Source of the DNA: Parapristionchus giblindavisi
Taxonomy: Eukaryota > Nematoda > Chromadorea > Rhabditida > Diplogasteridae
Assembly (NCBI GenBank): GCA_943737045.1
Contig: CALSFV010000408.1
Coordinates: forward strand, 124,001-188,000
Direction of reading: 5' to 3'
Length of the DNA stretch: 64,000 nucleotides
The notes beneath the pieces were generated by a model. That model had not been told where the DNA came from and did no database searches. It was given only the letters and a program-made list of their open reading frames with translations. Shown here in pieces: positions 24,710 through 37,032 of this stretch (position 1 is its first letter; each line of letters begins with the position of its first letter). The translations under genes were made by a program, and so were the position numbers.

Positions 24710-26737
24710 ATAACAATTTTGTTATTAATCCTATTTAATTCTTTGTTCTACGTCAAATCTTAAGAGTACTAAAGAGTATAAAGAGTTCAACTTAAAGATA
24801 TTGTATTGTTATGATCTATCGCAATCATATTTTCAAACTTTTCTTTGTCTACTCTATCTTTATTACTCGCATTCAGATTATATTACTTCAACCTCTTCTT
24901 AACAAATACCATTCTCGAGCTAGCTCGAACCGCCGACCTTCTGTGTGCTAAATACATATGACACGACAGCACCACGAGATCTTGGGATTCTTTGAATCGT
25001 TGCAGCAACGAGATATTGATAATTCGGTTAATAGGATGGCAATATTTCATTGTCTAAATAAAAAATACCTTTTTGTTAATAAAAGTTCTGAAGGGACAGT
25101 GGTAATTCGATTAACGATCTTCTTTATCTTTTCTAATCATATCCGTTTCCATAAACAGAATTGTCTACATTCTCTATATGATCTTATACATTTATTCTAG
25201 TTCATAAACTACTTCCGTTTATTAGATCACTATTCTATATCTCATGTATACTTTCTAATTGTGCGTGCACGACGTAATGGACGCAATATGAATAAATTCA
25301 AAGATCGATATCTATTCAAAACAGGAAATAAATTTTTCCCTTTTTTATTTGTATATATTTTTTTTGCAAAAATATATGTTCTTAATTAAAAAAATTATTT
25401 CAACTATGGAATGAAGAAGCTTACAAATAAATAAACCGGAAGTATTTAATTCTGTTAATCTTATATTTTCAAAGAATTCTGATTTAAACGTTGTTTCAAA
25501 GAAAGATTTTACAGATATCAATAATGTATTAATCGTTATACTTTACACGAAGATTGAACCGAGAATCTATACGAAATCTTTCGTCAATCATATTGATACA
25601 TACTAATGTTGAATCAAGTCCCTATTCATATTTCTATTCCACCCACTTTTAGACGTAGTTTATTCTATCCTTCTTCTTCCTCTTCGTCGGGATATATAAT
25701 AGTCTAATTTCAGTTATTTAACTTATTCATAATTTTCCTCATTTTCATTTTATCGGTCTCTCGGTGAAAATTTTATGATCTCAACAAAACTCTATTTTTT
25801 CTTTGATTTATTTTACTCCCCTACTAAAAATATATTATCATTCTACCTTTTTATTGCTACTCCTTTTCCGAGAAAATATATTTATTATTTTTTATAAAAT
25901 ATTTACATCTAGTTCCGCTTTTACGTAATAACTGGTTTTGTCATTGATCCCACGAACTTTTCTAATTATCTTCTGTAGACTATTCTCACGTATTATTCTA
26001 TGAATAAAAATTGACGATATTTCAATATCAGTGGGATAGAATCATTTTAAAATCGTCCAAAATAATCAAAGGTGATAATTATGAATCCAATTTTGGTTCC
26101 TCCCAATTCGAATTCCCATGTTAATAGTACATAAGAAGAGAACTTCCGAAGAAAGTAATGACCGAACGACCAAAATATGATAGCATATTCGCCAGCTCTG
26201 TATATAATCCGCTTTCCTGTGGAAATAAAGATAGTGATAAAGATTTTGTAATAATTAAAGGAGAGAGAAGGTCTCCTACCACTTTTAAGTCTTTCACTTC
26301 AAAGCAATCCGAAAAGATCTATCTACTGCACGGCATTACTGGATTATTTATACAGAAATCTTTTTTTGAAAGCTAAACACAATTAAACTTTGGAATTCGC
26401 TTTCCGATCTTTGAGTTTTCTCATAAATCTAATCGGCGACTACACACAACTATCAAACTACTTATGTACGTGTTATCAAAAAGTATTCTCTATCATCATG
26501 CTTCCTCTTCCATCACGACCTCAAACTTATTTCTTTATTAGTCATTATTTTATTATTTCTCATATAAGTGAAATACGTATCTCTGTATTGCAATTGTAAC
26601 ATGTTTGCCTTCTTTTTCACGTGTTCGTATGAAATTTAATGAAATTTAATTATTATTTCCATTTTACACCGTATGCCTATCTCCTTATTATCCAATTCGT
26701 TCGTTATAAACATTGATTTCCCCTTTCAGATTCAATA
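24710..26737. other. Intergenic region between sre-like and srsx-like clusters
   Basis: 2.0 kb, very AT-rich. It contains a degraded tRNA-Val copy at 24915-24986 and poly-T/A stretches. An open segment at 26158-26373 (starting MTERPKYDSIF) is unrecognised and has no good splice context. I see no convincing gene. Confidence 0.5.
24915..24986 (-). pseudogene. Degenerate tRNA-Val copy
   Basis: On the minus strand it keeps GATCTCGTGGTG at the 5' end and the CGGTTCGAGC T loop of the intact tRNA-Val copies in this window. The anticodon region is scrambled (the usual GTCTAAC is lost) and the D arm is altered, so it is a pseudogene. Confidence 0.65.
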
Positions 26738-28620
26738 ATGGTCAACGATACAGATCGTATCATTATATGGAGTGCTGTTCCCATATTCAATATCATTGGT
26801 CTTTGGGGGAATTTGAATGTAATCTACGCACATTATCGATTACCTGTCTTGAGAACGAAATATGGTATTCCTTTCTGTTAATAATCAATATGATATATCC
26901 ATATCAGGAATATTACTGTGTATGCTAACATTGAGTCAAAGTATATGTTTGGTATTTGAATGGGTTAGTGTCATATATGGACTAACCAAGATTAACGTAG
27001 TACGGTATGTTTTCCATAACAACACAAATACGTAGTTGTCAAATACAAATCCATCTAGGATATACAAATTTACCTACATCAAATGTAGAAAAGTTCATAT
27101 TAATTTCAGTCGTATTTGTTTTTACATAATCTCTCCTTATTTATTCATGCATTGTGCACAAACTGGACTTATGGCAACAATATCAGTTGATCTATTCATA
27201 TCTATCGTATCTCCATTAAAGTTTGATCTTTGATCTTTATCACTTATGATCTTTGATCTTTTCAGACATCGTGTGGTCTTTCTTCAAACATATCTCTTCA
27301 TCCTTTGTCTACCAACAATCATCTATGGAGTTCTTGTTCTTATCGTAGCTCTCACACATATGAATAATGATACCATAGCTTTGTGTAATCCTCCATTGAG
27401 TCTTCCACCTCTAGCTAATCAAATATGGTTAATATTATCGATTGAATGTTATAATGATCAATCAGTAATATGTTTTAAGGTATCTCATAGCCTTAATATT
27501 TGGAGGAGTTACCATAACCACGTATATCTTGTCCTTCTCTATAATATACTGTAGGAAAAAGAAGCGAACTGGAGTAAGTGATTAAATAGCATTTGAAATT
27601 ATGCTTACAATGGAATGCCCGGAGGCGACCTCACTAATCAGGTCCAAGTCCAACTCTTTACTCGGGGTGCACCTCATACCTCGATGAGGTTGGGCAGTGT
27701 CAGAAATTTTTAAAAAATTAAGTAAAAATTTGGACTTGATCGGTGAATGTGACCTGCGGGCATTTCATTGTAAGTATCATGTAAACCAATAATATTACAT
27801 TCTTGAACTATTTATTTACCGAATGTTATCCTCATGACAGATGTAATTCGACTTATTTCAGCAAAATGATCATACGAATGGTACAATAGAAAGAAAAGCG
27901 ATGAAATCACTGTCAGTACTACTTGTTATCTTCGTTTTTACGAGGTAAAAGATTATCACTAACTTTTTACAAGATCAGACTAAATTTGGATTATGAATAG
28001 ATCTAATTTACTATGATACACATTAGTCAATGGTAGTCACATGGAGATTGATCATTAGAAAATACTCAAATTTGCAGCTGATAAAGTTTTGCACACGAGA
28101 ATATACCGTAGATAAATGACTAGATATAAATATATGCAGATAACAAGAAATATTTCAGATACATCAGTACCGTAATGGCAAATATTATGATTTTGATGGG
28201 ATGCGACCCTGAATTAATTGGAACTGTACAAAGTTATAATGTAAGCTTGTAATAGGAGAATTTATGAGAAAGAGAAAGATATTGGAGGAAATTGTCAAAA
28301 TGTTCATCACTTTCATTTTCCTTTTCTCCTTAAAAAATTAATGATAATTTTTTTAAAGATTTATTCTGCCATGATCTGTTATTCATCTTCATATTATGTT
28401 TGTTTCCTTCGTTCAGCTGAGTATCGAAAGATATTCTGGTATCAAATTACATCCACAGCTAAAGTTGTTGGTATGTTGGTCTACAAACTACAAAGTACTA
28501 ATGATAAATCAATAATAAGTGAATGATTATACAGGAGTGAGTTTGGACGAGAATCGATTTGGATCTTCAGAAGCTGAACCATTATCACAGAAGACAATGA
28601 CTGTTCGAACTCATCATTAG
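26738..28620 (+). CDS. Serpentine chemoreceptor, srsx-like, copy A (9 exons)
   Basis: Exons: 26738-26864, 26908-27004, 27110-27220, 27266-27427, 27480-27573, 27862-27944, 28159-28240, 28359-28470, 28535-28620; phases agree, giving 317 aa. Motifs of the Srsx class are GLWGNLNVIYAHYRLPVLRT at TM1, MATISVDLFISIVSPLKHR at the end of TM3 (a DRY-like position with Asp), and a C-terminal FLRSAEYRKIFWYQI after TM7. Seven hydrophobic segments fit a GPCR. Exon structure is identical to copies C and D downstream, showing tandem duplication, but this copy is clearly more diverged. A role in chemosensation is known for the family and not shown here. Confidence 0.85.
27604..27774. repeat. MITE with inverted ends in intron 5 of srsx-like copy A
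   Basis: The ends CTTACAATGGAATGCCCG and CGGGCATTTCATTGTAAG are inverted complements with one mismatch. The internal sequence has the inverted pair CAGGTCCAAGTCC/TTGGACTTGATCGG and is non-coding. The element is absent from the same intron of copies C and D, so it probably post-dates the duplications. Confidence 0.75.
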
Positions 28621-30589
28621 ATCAAATAATATTTCTTCCTCTCTATTCTTACCTTCTCTAATAGACAAAGATGATGAGACTGTCAATTCAATACTTAATC
28701 TATATGGACATATTAGTGTTCATATGTACGGGTTTATATAATGTGGATACTATTCTATATAAAGAATTGATTGATTGAATTGGTATTCAGTGTTATTGTC
28801 CGTATAAAATGTACTTGCATAATTGCATTGCTACTGCTGCTAAACAGAGGAAGAACTATCGATTAACTCCCCACTCTTTCCTCCTTTCCTTCCTCGCTCT
28901 CTCTGATCTACCTACTCTCTCACCGGTGCTCTCTCTCTCTAAACACAGAAATTCATTGTGGCAGTGGTTGGCTACTCTCGTACCAAATAAACAAGTGTAT
29001 TTTATACGGTCAATACATAATGGCTAAATCGAGTCTTTGTCTAATATCCCAATCATTATCTAGACTGCCCTTCATAATATCTTCTCATGACTCAGACTGA
29101 TTCGTTCAGTCTTGGGAATCCAAGGGACAAAACAATAAATTTTTATTAATAATTGTTATGCGAATGATAATATTGAGTATGAAACAGAATATAAATTTTC
29201 CCATACGAAAAAAAGTGAGCTTGAAAATTGATTAGAGATTGTTCTGTGTGTGTCTGTGTGATAGTACGTTGATATGAGAGAGAGCGAGAGAAAAGAGAGG
29301 GAAGGGAGGTTGATCGATAGAACATTTCTGCGTTTAGCAGCAGTAGCAAGGCAATTACACAAGTACATTTTATTTATACGGACGATATTGTATCGACGAA
29401 AACTCATAGAACATGGGAAAAGCTTGCAAAGTACAAAATGCATACCTCACTTGTAAAATTGAATGATGGGAAAGCATTACATATTACGCGTGATTTTTTT
29501 TAAATTTTCACTTCCATTTTTTTAAAGATTAAATAAAAATATGGCTAGGAGAACTATTTACTCCGTCAACTGCAAAGTTTTTTGTCGTCAGTTTTTAAAG
29601 CAAAATAGTAGATATCGTGAAAATATTTTTACTATGAATTTTTGTTAACTTTTCTTACCAACGTTTTATAAGATTTATAACAATAATATAATGTAAAATG
29701 GCATTAAAATTTTAGTCAATTACATATTTCTTTCTACAATAACTACATTCGAGTGGTAAGCTCATTGCAAAATTGTCAGACATCCCTTTTGAAACGTAAC
29801 TGATTTAAATTAATTAAAATTGTTTCACATTTTCATTTCCACCTAAAAATCATATCTTGTACACCTTAAATGTTAGAACTATACTATAAGTAATCTACAA
29901 GATCAATATCTTATCGTCCTCTTAAAAAATTAGCTCTTTTTCGGATCGATCATCTCACTTGAATCTTGATCATTTAAAGCATCTTATTGACTTGAGTTTT
30001 TTATAAAGCAGTACGTTGATATGGTAAAGCTCTCATTTCTTTAGTTATCATCTTCTCGAAATTCGAGAAGACACAATTACATGCTTCGTAAGCACATTTG
30101 TACATTCAATCGTTTCTCTCATATCTTTTCAAATTGAATTGTAAATACTTGGAATTCTCCCTAATAGCTCGATCATATCTCCTAATCCTAAATCGATTAA
30201 TAATTCAATTAAATCAAATATATGTAGTTATTTGTTCTTGGTAACTTAATTTTTTGATGTTCACTGCTATTCTTATACTAAGAATTAAATTATGTATTCT
30301 ACCATTTTGTAAGAACATTTTCTTGTGCCTGTAATAGTGTTAATTATATATCCGCTTAATAAAGTATTGTTATTATTACCCCATGAATCTCTGAAATTAT
30401 ATCACTCATCGATTTGTCTTCCCATTTTTCGAATTTTTGATATTGGTTCAGTATCATTGTTATTGCCCCAAATTGCAATAATTCTTCAGCTGAACTGCAA
30501 ACTCTCACTAATACCTAACTTGTATAGCATATTATCGCTTGACTATGTCGAGAACTAAATATTTTTTTTGTTATTTCAATCATAAACAT
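28621..30589. other. Intergenic region with an inverted repeat pair
   Basis: Two inverted copies of a sequence with TTGCTACTGCTGCTAAAC lie at about 28797-28990 (plus) and 29262-29390 (minus). Both also contain a CT/GA-rich stretch (TCGCTCTCTC type) and a terminal CCGTATAA...TGTACTTG end. The rest (29460-30589) is AT-rich with no gene that I can support. Confidence 0.55.
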
Positions 30590-31626
30590 GAAAATGTTAT
30601 TTCCCATACAAAGCTAGCTCCAAGAAATTTGAACAGCGGATTGTATTATGATTTATATCTTTTACCATAAACAACAATGTCTAATAAAATCTGCCTTGGG
30701 AGTTGTCTTGCACAAAAACGACTTATGTTGTCATAAATCACTTCTTTTTTTTAAATTATAGCACTTCTTCGCAGTTCTTCAAATATATGTAACTTCGATC
30801 GAATTTATCTGTATATTTCTAGTATTTAATGTCTATAAGAGAATAAGTTTCCATTGATGATAAACATCGGAAAAGTACTTCACAGTATACTACTACATTA
30901 TATCATAAATGTCAAAAACACAAAAATGTACCGTGATTCATACGCATGATTTTTTTTTCTACACAATGTTATTATTCTCATTCACATACCCATATACAAG
31001 AGAAAGTATTTAAAATAAATAACTAATATTCACATTTAATAAACAACAACTTTCATAACATAAAGTTCTCGTTCATTCCTTTTTCCTTCAAATATAGTCA
31101 TTAGACAACGAATTCTATACAGAGATTTTATTCAGTTAATGATGAATATTGTCTTCCACTTTGTATCTCCTTTGGTTACGATCAAAACATTACTACGTAC
31201 AATATTCCCCCTCCCCCCCCAATATTTTAAATTCTCGCATTAGTTTTTTTTGATTCCCTTGTCAAACTTTTTTCCAAATCATTATTGATCAGGTTAGTTC
31301 AGAGCGTACAATAAGTGTGAATGAGAGATGATGGATGAGCCCATGGGGGAACCTTCGTCCATTTTGTATGGACACAGTGGGTTGAATTATCATTAGGCTA
31401 TACTCTCATCTCTCGTTTCAGCCGAGCTGAAAAGTGAACATTTAGTGATTTGTGACATATAAAATGAGCGATTTTTCCCCGCAGGGTCAAATTTTTCCTG
31501 AGATGTTTATGAAGATTTTGTATCACACTATTTACTAATGATCATTTCACAGCCATTCGTCTCTTATGATTGAACTAACGTTTGATTAATTTTTTATCAT
31601 ATTCCTTTCATTCTTCAGATCTCAAA
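30590..31626. repeat. Duplicated upstream region of the srsx-like genes (left copy)
   Basis: 30590-30930 matches 38605-39190 upstream of copy D (shared GAACAG.G.TTG.ATTATGATTTATATC and AAATCTGCCTTG), with a later insertion in the latter. This marks the tandem duplication unit. 30929 onward is the start of the 950-bp direct repeat flanking the LINE. Confidence 0.65.
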
Positions 31627-31877
31627 ATGCTTACTAATACCGATCTTATATTTATTTGGGGTGCAATTCCCATTTCAAGTGCAATTGGTCTATGGGGAAA
31701 TATAAATGTGATCTATGCACATTATCGATTACCTATGCTGAGAACGAAATACGGTAAGTGTTTCAATATGGTAAAATTGGGATACTAACTTTTTACAGGA
31801 CTATTATTATGTATGTTAACATTTTGTCAGAGTATATGCCTATTATTTGAATGGGTTGGATTTGCATATGGAGTAAC
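30929..31877 (+). repeat. Left direct repeat (about 950 bp) flanking the LINE
   Basis: Nearly identical to 34553-35502, with only a few substitutions and 1-bp length differences in a C run and a T run. It begins ACCGTGATTCATACGCATG and ends GCATATGGAGTAACT, and it includes the promoter-side region, exon 1, intron 1 and part of exon 2 of an srsx-like gene. The inner boundaries coincide with the two ends of the LINE. Confidence 0.9.
31627..31877 (+). pseudogene. Truncated srsx-like receptor (exon 1 and part of exon 2), copy B
   Basis: Exon 1 (31627-31753) and the first 79 bp of exon 2 (from 31799) are identical or nearly so to copy C. The reading ends where the LINE starts at 31878, after ...EWVGFAYGVT. 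It lacks all later membrane segments, so it cannot make a receptor. Any transcript would read into the LINE. Confidence 0.9.
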
Positions 31878-34435
31878 TTATCCATTCCTCCATTCAATCC
31901 AGTCAAATCTTTTCACTTTCTTTCTCTTCATATTGCCAATCTTTGGGTGTTCGTATACATTTGCCTAATAACATCCAGATTCATATTTTCATCGTTTATC
32001 GAAGTCCCAGTTGTGATTCTGAAAGCTTCTCAGAATGTCTATCCCATGTTTCTGATACAATTTGCGAATCATCTTACCCCTATGTTCTGATGGGCGATTT
32101 CAATTGTCCAGATATCGATTGGATATCAATGCGCAGTAAATCAAATCGCACTCTATCTTCACACTCATCCTCTATCATTGATTTTTGTCGTTCCCACTCT
32201 CTTCATCAATGCGTCAACTATCCAACTAGAGAAAACAATACATTGGATCTTGTATTTACTTCAATTCAATCAATAATGTCATCCACTAGAGTCCTCCCAC
32301 CCCTTCCTAAGCTTGATCACTCTATCGTCTCTTTCAATTTACGTGCATCCCTCCCTAAATCTCGTCCTATTCTAGTGCATGACTATCGAAACACAGATTG
32401 GCAATCCGTGCAACTCGCAATAGCTAGTATTGATTGGTACTCACTGCTTTCCAACTGTCAACAAGACGCCGATACATTGTATGGTTTATTTACTAACCAC
32501 ATTCATCGTATAATAGATGAATATATACCTCTGAGAAGAGTCGTCCCTCATAAAGCACATCTATCTCCATCAACACTCAATATTCTAAGGCGATGCAGAA
32601 GACTCTACAGAAGTCGTCATCGTATTGGTCTTGCACCTTTTCGTCGACTCAATAAGAGATTGCATGCCTCATTTAGAAAAGCCAGAAGAGCACGTGAAAT
32701 ATCGCTACTAAGTAAACCAAATCTCAAGAATTTCTATAAATTCTCTGGTGATAGAATCAAAGATCAATCGCATGATATTGGTTGCATTATAGATACTAAT
32801 GGCGATCCCTTAACTGATGATAAGGACAAAGCAAATGCTTTTGCCAACTACTTCAGTCGGTCCTTCAATAGTTCAACATACTCTATTCCTTCAATTGAAG
32901 AATTCACGCAACAGTCCATTGATTATGTTATTTTCACTCCTGCACGCGTAGCCTCCATAATTAGAAAACTTCCAAACAAGAATTCATCTACCCCCGATAA
33001 CATCACATATCTTTTTATGAAAAAAACCACGGATCAAATTTCCGTTCCGTTGTCTATACTCTTTGGGCGTTTTCTTATTCTTGCTCAATCTCCCTCTATT
33101 TGGCTTACAGCCAAAGTCAAACCTGTATTCAAGAGAAAGGGTTCAAAGAGTGATGTAACCAACTTCCGACCCATATCCCTTACATGTTCAGCATCTAAGA
33201 TCATGGAACGAATTGTCTGTCACGATATTACTCACTATCTATGCAATAACGGATTAATGCCAGACGAACAGCATGGTTTTCGTCGCAAAAGGTCATGCTC
33301 TTCTTGTTTGTTGTCTAGTTTCTCTAATTGGCATGCTGCTTTAAATCAGAAAAAATACATATCAGTAGGATTTATTGATTTTAGTAAAGCATTTGATACG
33401 ATTCCTATCAATCTATTAATCGAGAAATGCTCTAAATTTGGAGTAAAAGGACGTCTACTTGCATGGCTTGCTTCTTTTCTTAGCAATAGAAATCAATATG
33501 TATCTATCAATCAGTCGGATTCTATCGTCTACTCAGTTAATAGTGGAGTGCCTCAAGGTTCATGTTTAGGTCCACTTATGTTCTCTCTTTACATAAGTGA
33601 GATTCCATCGTTGCTACCATCTAAAGTGTCATGTTGTATGTATGCTGATGACATAAAGTTGTACAGTATAGAGGATCCATCTGCCCTACAAACTGCACTA
33701 AATGTCTTATTCGACTGGTCTCGTTTATGGGGTCTGTCCATGTCGACTACAAAAACAGTAGTAATGCATGTTGGTCCAAACCATCCCAATGTATCTTTCA
33801 CTCTTGGACCATCCAACTTACCGCTTGTTTCCACAATAAAAGACTTAGGAGTAACCTATGACAACAAACTTAAATTTGATGAGCATATTACTAACATCGC
33901 CAATAAGGCAAAATCTCGGTGCGCCTTCATACTTCGATCTTTTATATCTAAAAACCCTACAGTATATGCACGACTGTTTACAATATATGTGCGACCCATT
34001 TTAGAGTTTTGCTCCGAGTTATGGAATCCCCAGTTAATCATGCACGTATCTAAGATCGAGTCCGTCCTTCGAAATTATTCCAGACACGTGTTTCGGAAGT
34101 GCCACTTACCGTACGCTGACTACAGCAACCGTCTACTCAAGCTCAACCTCCCCTCATTAGAATGTAGACGAAACCAAAACGACATTATCATGACATATAA
34201 GATTATCCACAATTTTGTAGACTTAGACCCTCGCTCATTGTTTCTCTTTTCAAATACAATTACTCGTACTCGTGGCCACAATATGAAACTAAGAACCTAT
34301 CGCTCATCTACAACTCAATATCTTTCATTTATTAGTAATCGAATTGTACCAGTATGGAACTCTTTTGAAAATCATATAGTAACTATACCAAACCCTATCA
34401 CTTTTTGTTGTTTCGTTCGAAAGCTCCCGCTGTGA
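31878..34435 (+). CDS. LINE polyprotein fragment: AP endonuclease (partial) and reverse transcriptase
   Basis: The frame is open from the LINE 5' junction to the TGA at 34433; there is no genuine ATG start because the element is truncated (31943 is a TTG). The endonuclease part keeps FIVYRSPSCD and VLMGDFNCPDIDW, typical of APE-type LINE nucleases. The RT domain shows KPVFKRKGSKSDVTNFRPIS, FIDFSKAFDTIP (motif A), SGVPQGSCLGPLMF (motif B) and MYADDIKLYS (catalytic YADD at 33641-33652). A conserved C-terminal region follows (TIKDLGVTYDNKLKFDEH). There is no internal stop, so the insertion is young. Without the full endonuclease it is probably immobile on its own. Confidence 0.92.
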
Positions 34436-34552
34436 TCAAGTAATTGCAGTGGATACACCATTTCTTCATATTTTATTTTAACGTTTTCATCTTTCTAATT
34501 GTTTGTCAGGTTAGCAATCTCTCTGTAAGAAATGATAAAATATTATTATTAT
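31878..34552 (+). mobile_element. 5'-truncated non-LTR retrotransposon (LINE, CR1/jockey-like)
   Basis: About 2.7 kb. It starts within the endonuclease domain, so the first ORF and the endonuclease N-terminus are missing. It ends in a TATTATTATTATT tail at 34540-34552 directly followed by the right 950-bp direct repeat. The single long ORF is intact to its normal stop. The (ATT)n tail and RT sequence fit the CR1-like clade known from nematodes; the exact family was not determined. Confidence 0.9.
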
Positions 34553-35502
34553 TACCGTGATTCATACGCATGATTTTTTTTTCTACACAATGTTATTATT
34601 CTCATTCACATACCCATATACAAGAGAAAGTATTTAAAATAAATAACTAATATTCACATTTAATAAACAACAACTTTCATAACATAAAGTTCTCGTTCAT
34701 TCCTTTTTCCTTCAAAGATAGTCATTAGACAACGAATTCTATACAGAGATTTTATTCAGTTAATGATGAATATTGTCTTCCACTTTGTATCTCCTTTGGT
34801 TACGATCAAAACATTACTACGTACAATATTCCCCTTCCCCCCCAATATTTTAAATTCTCGCATTAGTTTTTTTTTGATTCCCTTGTCAAACTTTTTTCCA
34901 AATCATTATTGATCAGGTTAGTTCAGAGCGTACAATAAGTGTGAATGAGAGATGATGGATGAGCCCATGGGGGAACCTTCGTCCATTTTGTATGGACACA
35001 GTGGGTTGAATTATCATTAGGCTATACTCTCATCTCTCGTTTCAGCCGAGCTGAAAAGTGAACATTTAGTGATTTGTGACATATAAAATGAGCGATTTTT
35101 CCCCGCAGGGTCAAATTTTTCCTGAGATGTTTATGAAGATTTTGTATCACACTATTTACTAATGATCATTTCACAGCCATTCGTCTCTTATGATTGAACT
35201 AACGTTTGATTAATTTTTTATCATATTCCTTTCATTCTTCAGATCTCAAAATGCTTACTAATACCGATCTTATATTTATTTGGGGTGCAATTCCCATTTC
35301 AAGTGCAATTGGTCTATGGGGAAATATAAATGTGATCTATGCACATTATCGATTACCTATGCTGAGAACGAAATACGGTAAGTGTTTCAATATGGTAAAA
35401 TTGGGATACTAACTTTTTACAGGACTATTATTATGTATGTTAACATTTTGTCAGAGTATATGCCTATTATTTGAATGGGTTGGATTTGCATATGGAGTAA
35501 CT
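34553..35502 (+). repeat. Right direct repeat (about 950 bp) flanking the LINE
   Basis: Copy of 30929-31877, directly after the LINE tail. It continues without a break into the rest of exon 2 and the remaining exons of the srsx-like gene C. The left copy instead continues upstream into sequence shared with the copy D upstream region. Confidence 0.9.
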
Positions 35503-37032
35503 CGTCATATTATACGGTATATCAGAATCAATATTTTGTAATTGTTTGGTGTTTTGTATTCCGTATTGAATATCAAAACAAACTATAAGTAGAAGGGAAT
35601 GGAGATAGCAAGTTTATTATAGTTACCATACATTTTGTCATCAAAAATAAATGATTTAAGAGCATAATAATTATTAATAAGTTCTGTATAAATAAATTAT
35701 TATAATATTCGTATTCAGTAGTAAATGTTTCTTCCTCATTTCTCCATATTTATTCATGCATTGTGCACAAACTGGGCTTATGGCTACTATCTCAGTCGAT
35801 CTTTTCATATCGATTATTCTTCCAATGAAGTTTGATCTTTGATCTTTCCTTTATTTGATCTTTGATCTTTTCAGACATCGTGTTGTGCATCCCCCAACAT
35901 ATTTATTTTTCCTTTGTCTACCAACTCTAATCTACGGAACACTAGTTATTGTTATAGCTATATTCCATACTGATGATACTCTTATTCAAATCTGTAACCC
36001 ACCGTTGAGTTTATCTCCATTAGGGAACAGAGTCTGGTAAGTTCAAGTATTATAAACTATACTTTTAAAGCTACTAAATTGTAATCTTACAAATTCTTCG
36101 TTACAGGTATTTGGGAGCCCTAATATTCGGCTTAATAACAATTACTACATACACTATGTCATTCTCTCTTATGTACGCTAAAACACAAAGCAAATCGGTA
36201 AGTCGAGCAAAAGGTCTTGATCTCGGGCGGGCTCGAACCGCCGGCCTTCTGTGTGTTAGACAGATGTGATAACCACTACACCACGAGATCTAATTTTTCG
36301 TTTTCAGCAAAACGATGCTAATACATCAGTTGAAAGAAAGGCAATGCAGTCATTATCAGTGTTATTGATCGTCTTTATCGTTACAAGGTCAGAATAAATT
36401 TCCGAGAGTTACATTTTACAATTGTTTTAAATTTCTAAACAACGTAAACTAAGATAACAAAGGTAATAAAAATATTAAATTAAAGGTACATCGGAGTGGT
36501 GATAGCTAATATAATGAATATCTTCGCTGCTGATCCTGATTTAATAGGAACGGTACAAAGTTATAATGTAAGTTTTATCATTCATTTTTCTTTTTTCTCT
36601 CATTTACTTGTTCTTCAAATGTTGTCGCATCTTTTTGATGTATGACAAATTAAAATAAATTAAATTTAAATTATCGAGATTACAAGTAAACCACTGATTT
36701 GCAAAAGAGTTGCTCTACATATTTTATGTCGTTTAAATTGAGCTGTGGATTTGTCGAAGACAACGAAATTTTTATTCCAGGTTTATTGTGCATTGATCTG
36801 TTATTCATCTTCATATTATGTTTGTTTTTTTCGTTCTTCTGAATATCGTAAGATATTCTCCTATCAAATTCGTGCCACAGCGAGATATTTTGGTACGTTT
36901 TATTAACTATCGATTAAGATATCGATTATGTATTAAGGAGTTCATTTGGATGAAAAACGTTTTGGATCATCTGAAGTTGAACCATGTTCTGCCAAGGCTA
37001 TTAATGTTAAAACTCAACCAAAGCAGAAATAG
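35251..37032 (+). CDS. Serpentine chemoreceptor, srsx-like, copy C (9 exons)
   Basis: Exons: 35251-35377, 35423-35516, 35719-35829, 35875-36036, 36107-36197, 36308-36387, 36486-36567, 36781-36892, 36938-37032; all phases agree, giving 317 aa. The product has GLWGNINVIYAHYRLPMLRT (TM1), MATISVDLFISIILPMKHR (TM3 end), a Cys in extracellular loop 2 (ICNPPLSLSPLGN) and FFRSSEYRKIFSYQ after TM7. It is closely related to copy D. Its exon 1 and upstream 700 bp lie in the right-hand LINE-flanking repeat, so the gene stayed whole despite the LINE insertion. A tRNA-Val gene sits antisense in intron 5. Confidence 0.88.
36218..36290 (-). tRNA. tRNA-Val (AAC) in intron 5 of srsx-like copy C
   Basis: The minus strand folds into a complete cloverleaf: acceptor GATCTCG/CGAGATC, D arm GTGTAGTGGTTATCAC, anticodon arm TCTGT-CTAACAC-ACAGA with anticodon AAC, T arm GGCGG-TTCGAGC-CCGCC. 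Length is 73 with discriminator A. Boxes A and B are intact, so pol III transcription antisense to the host gene is possible. Whether it is a functional gene or a recent tRNA-derived copy cannot be told from sequence. Confidence 0.85.
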
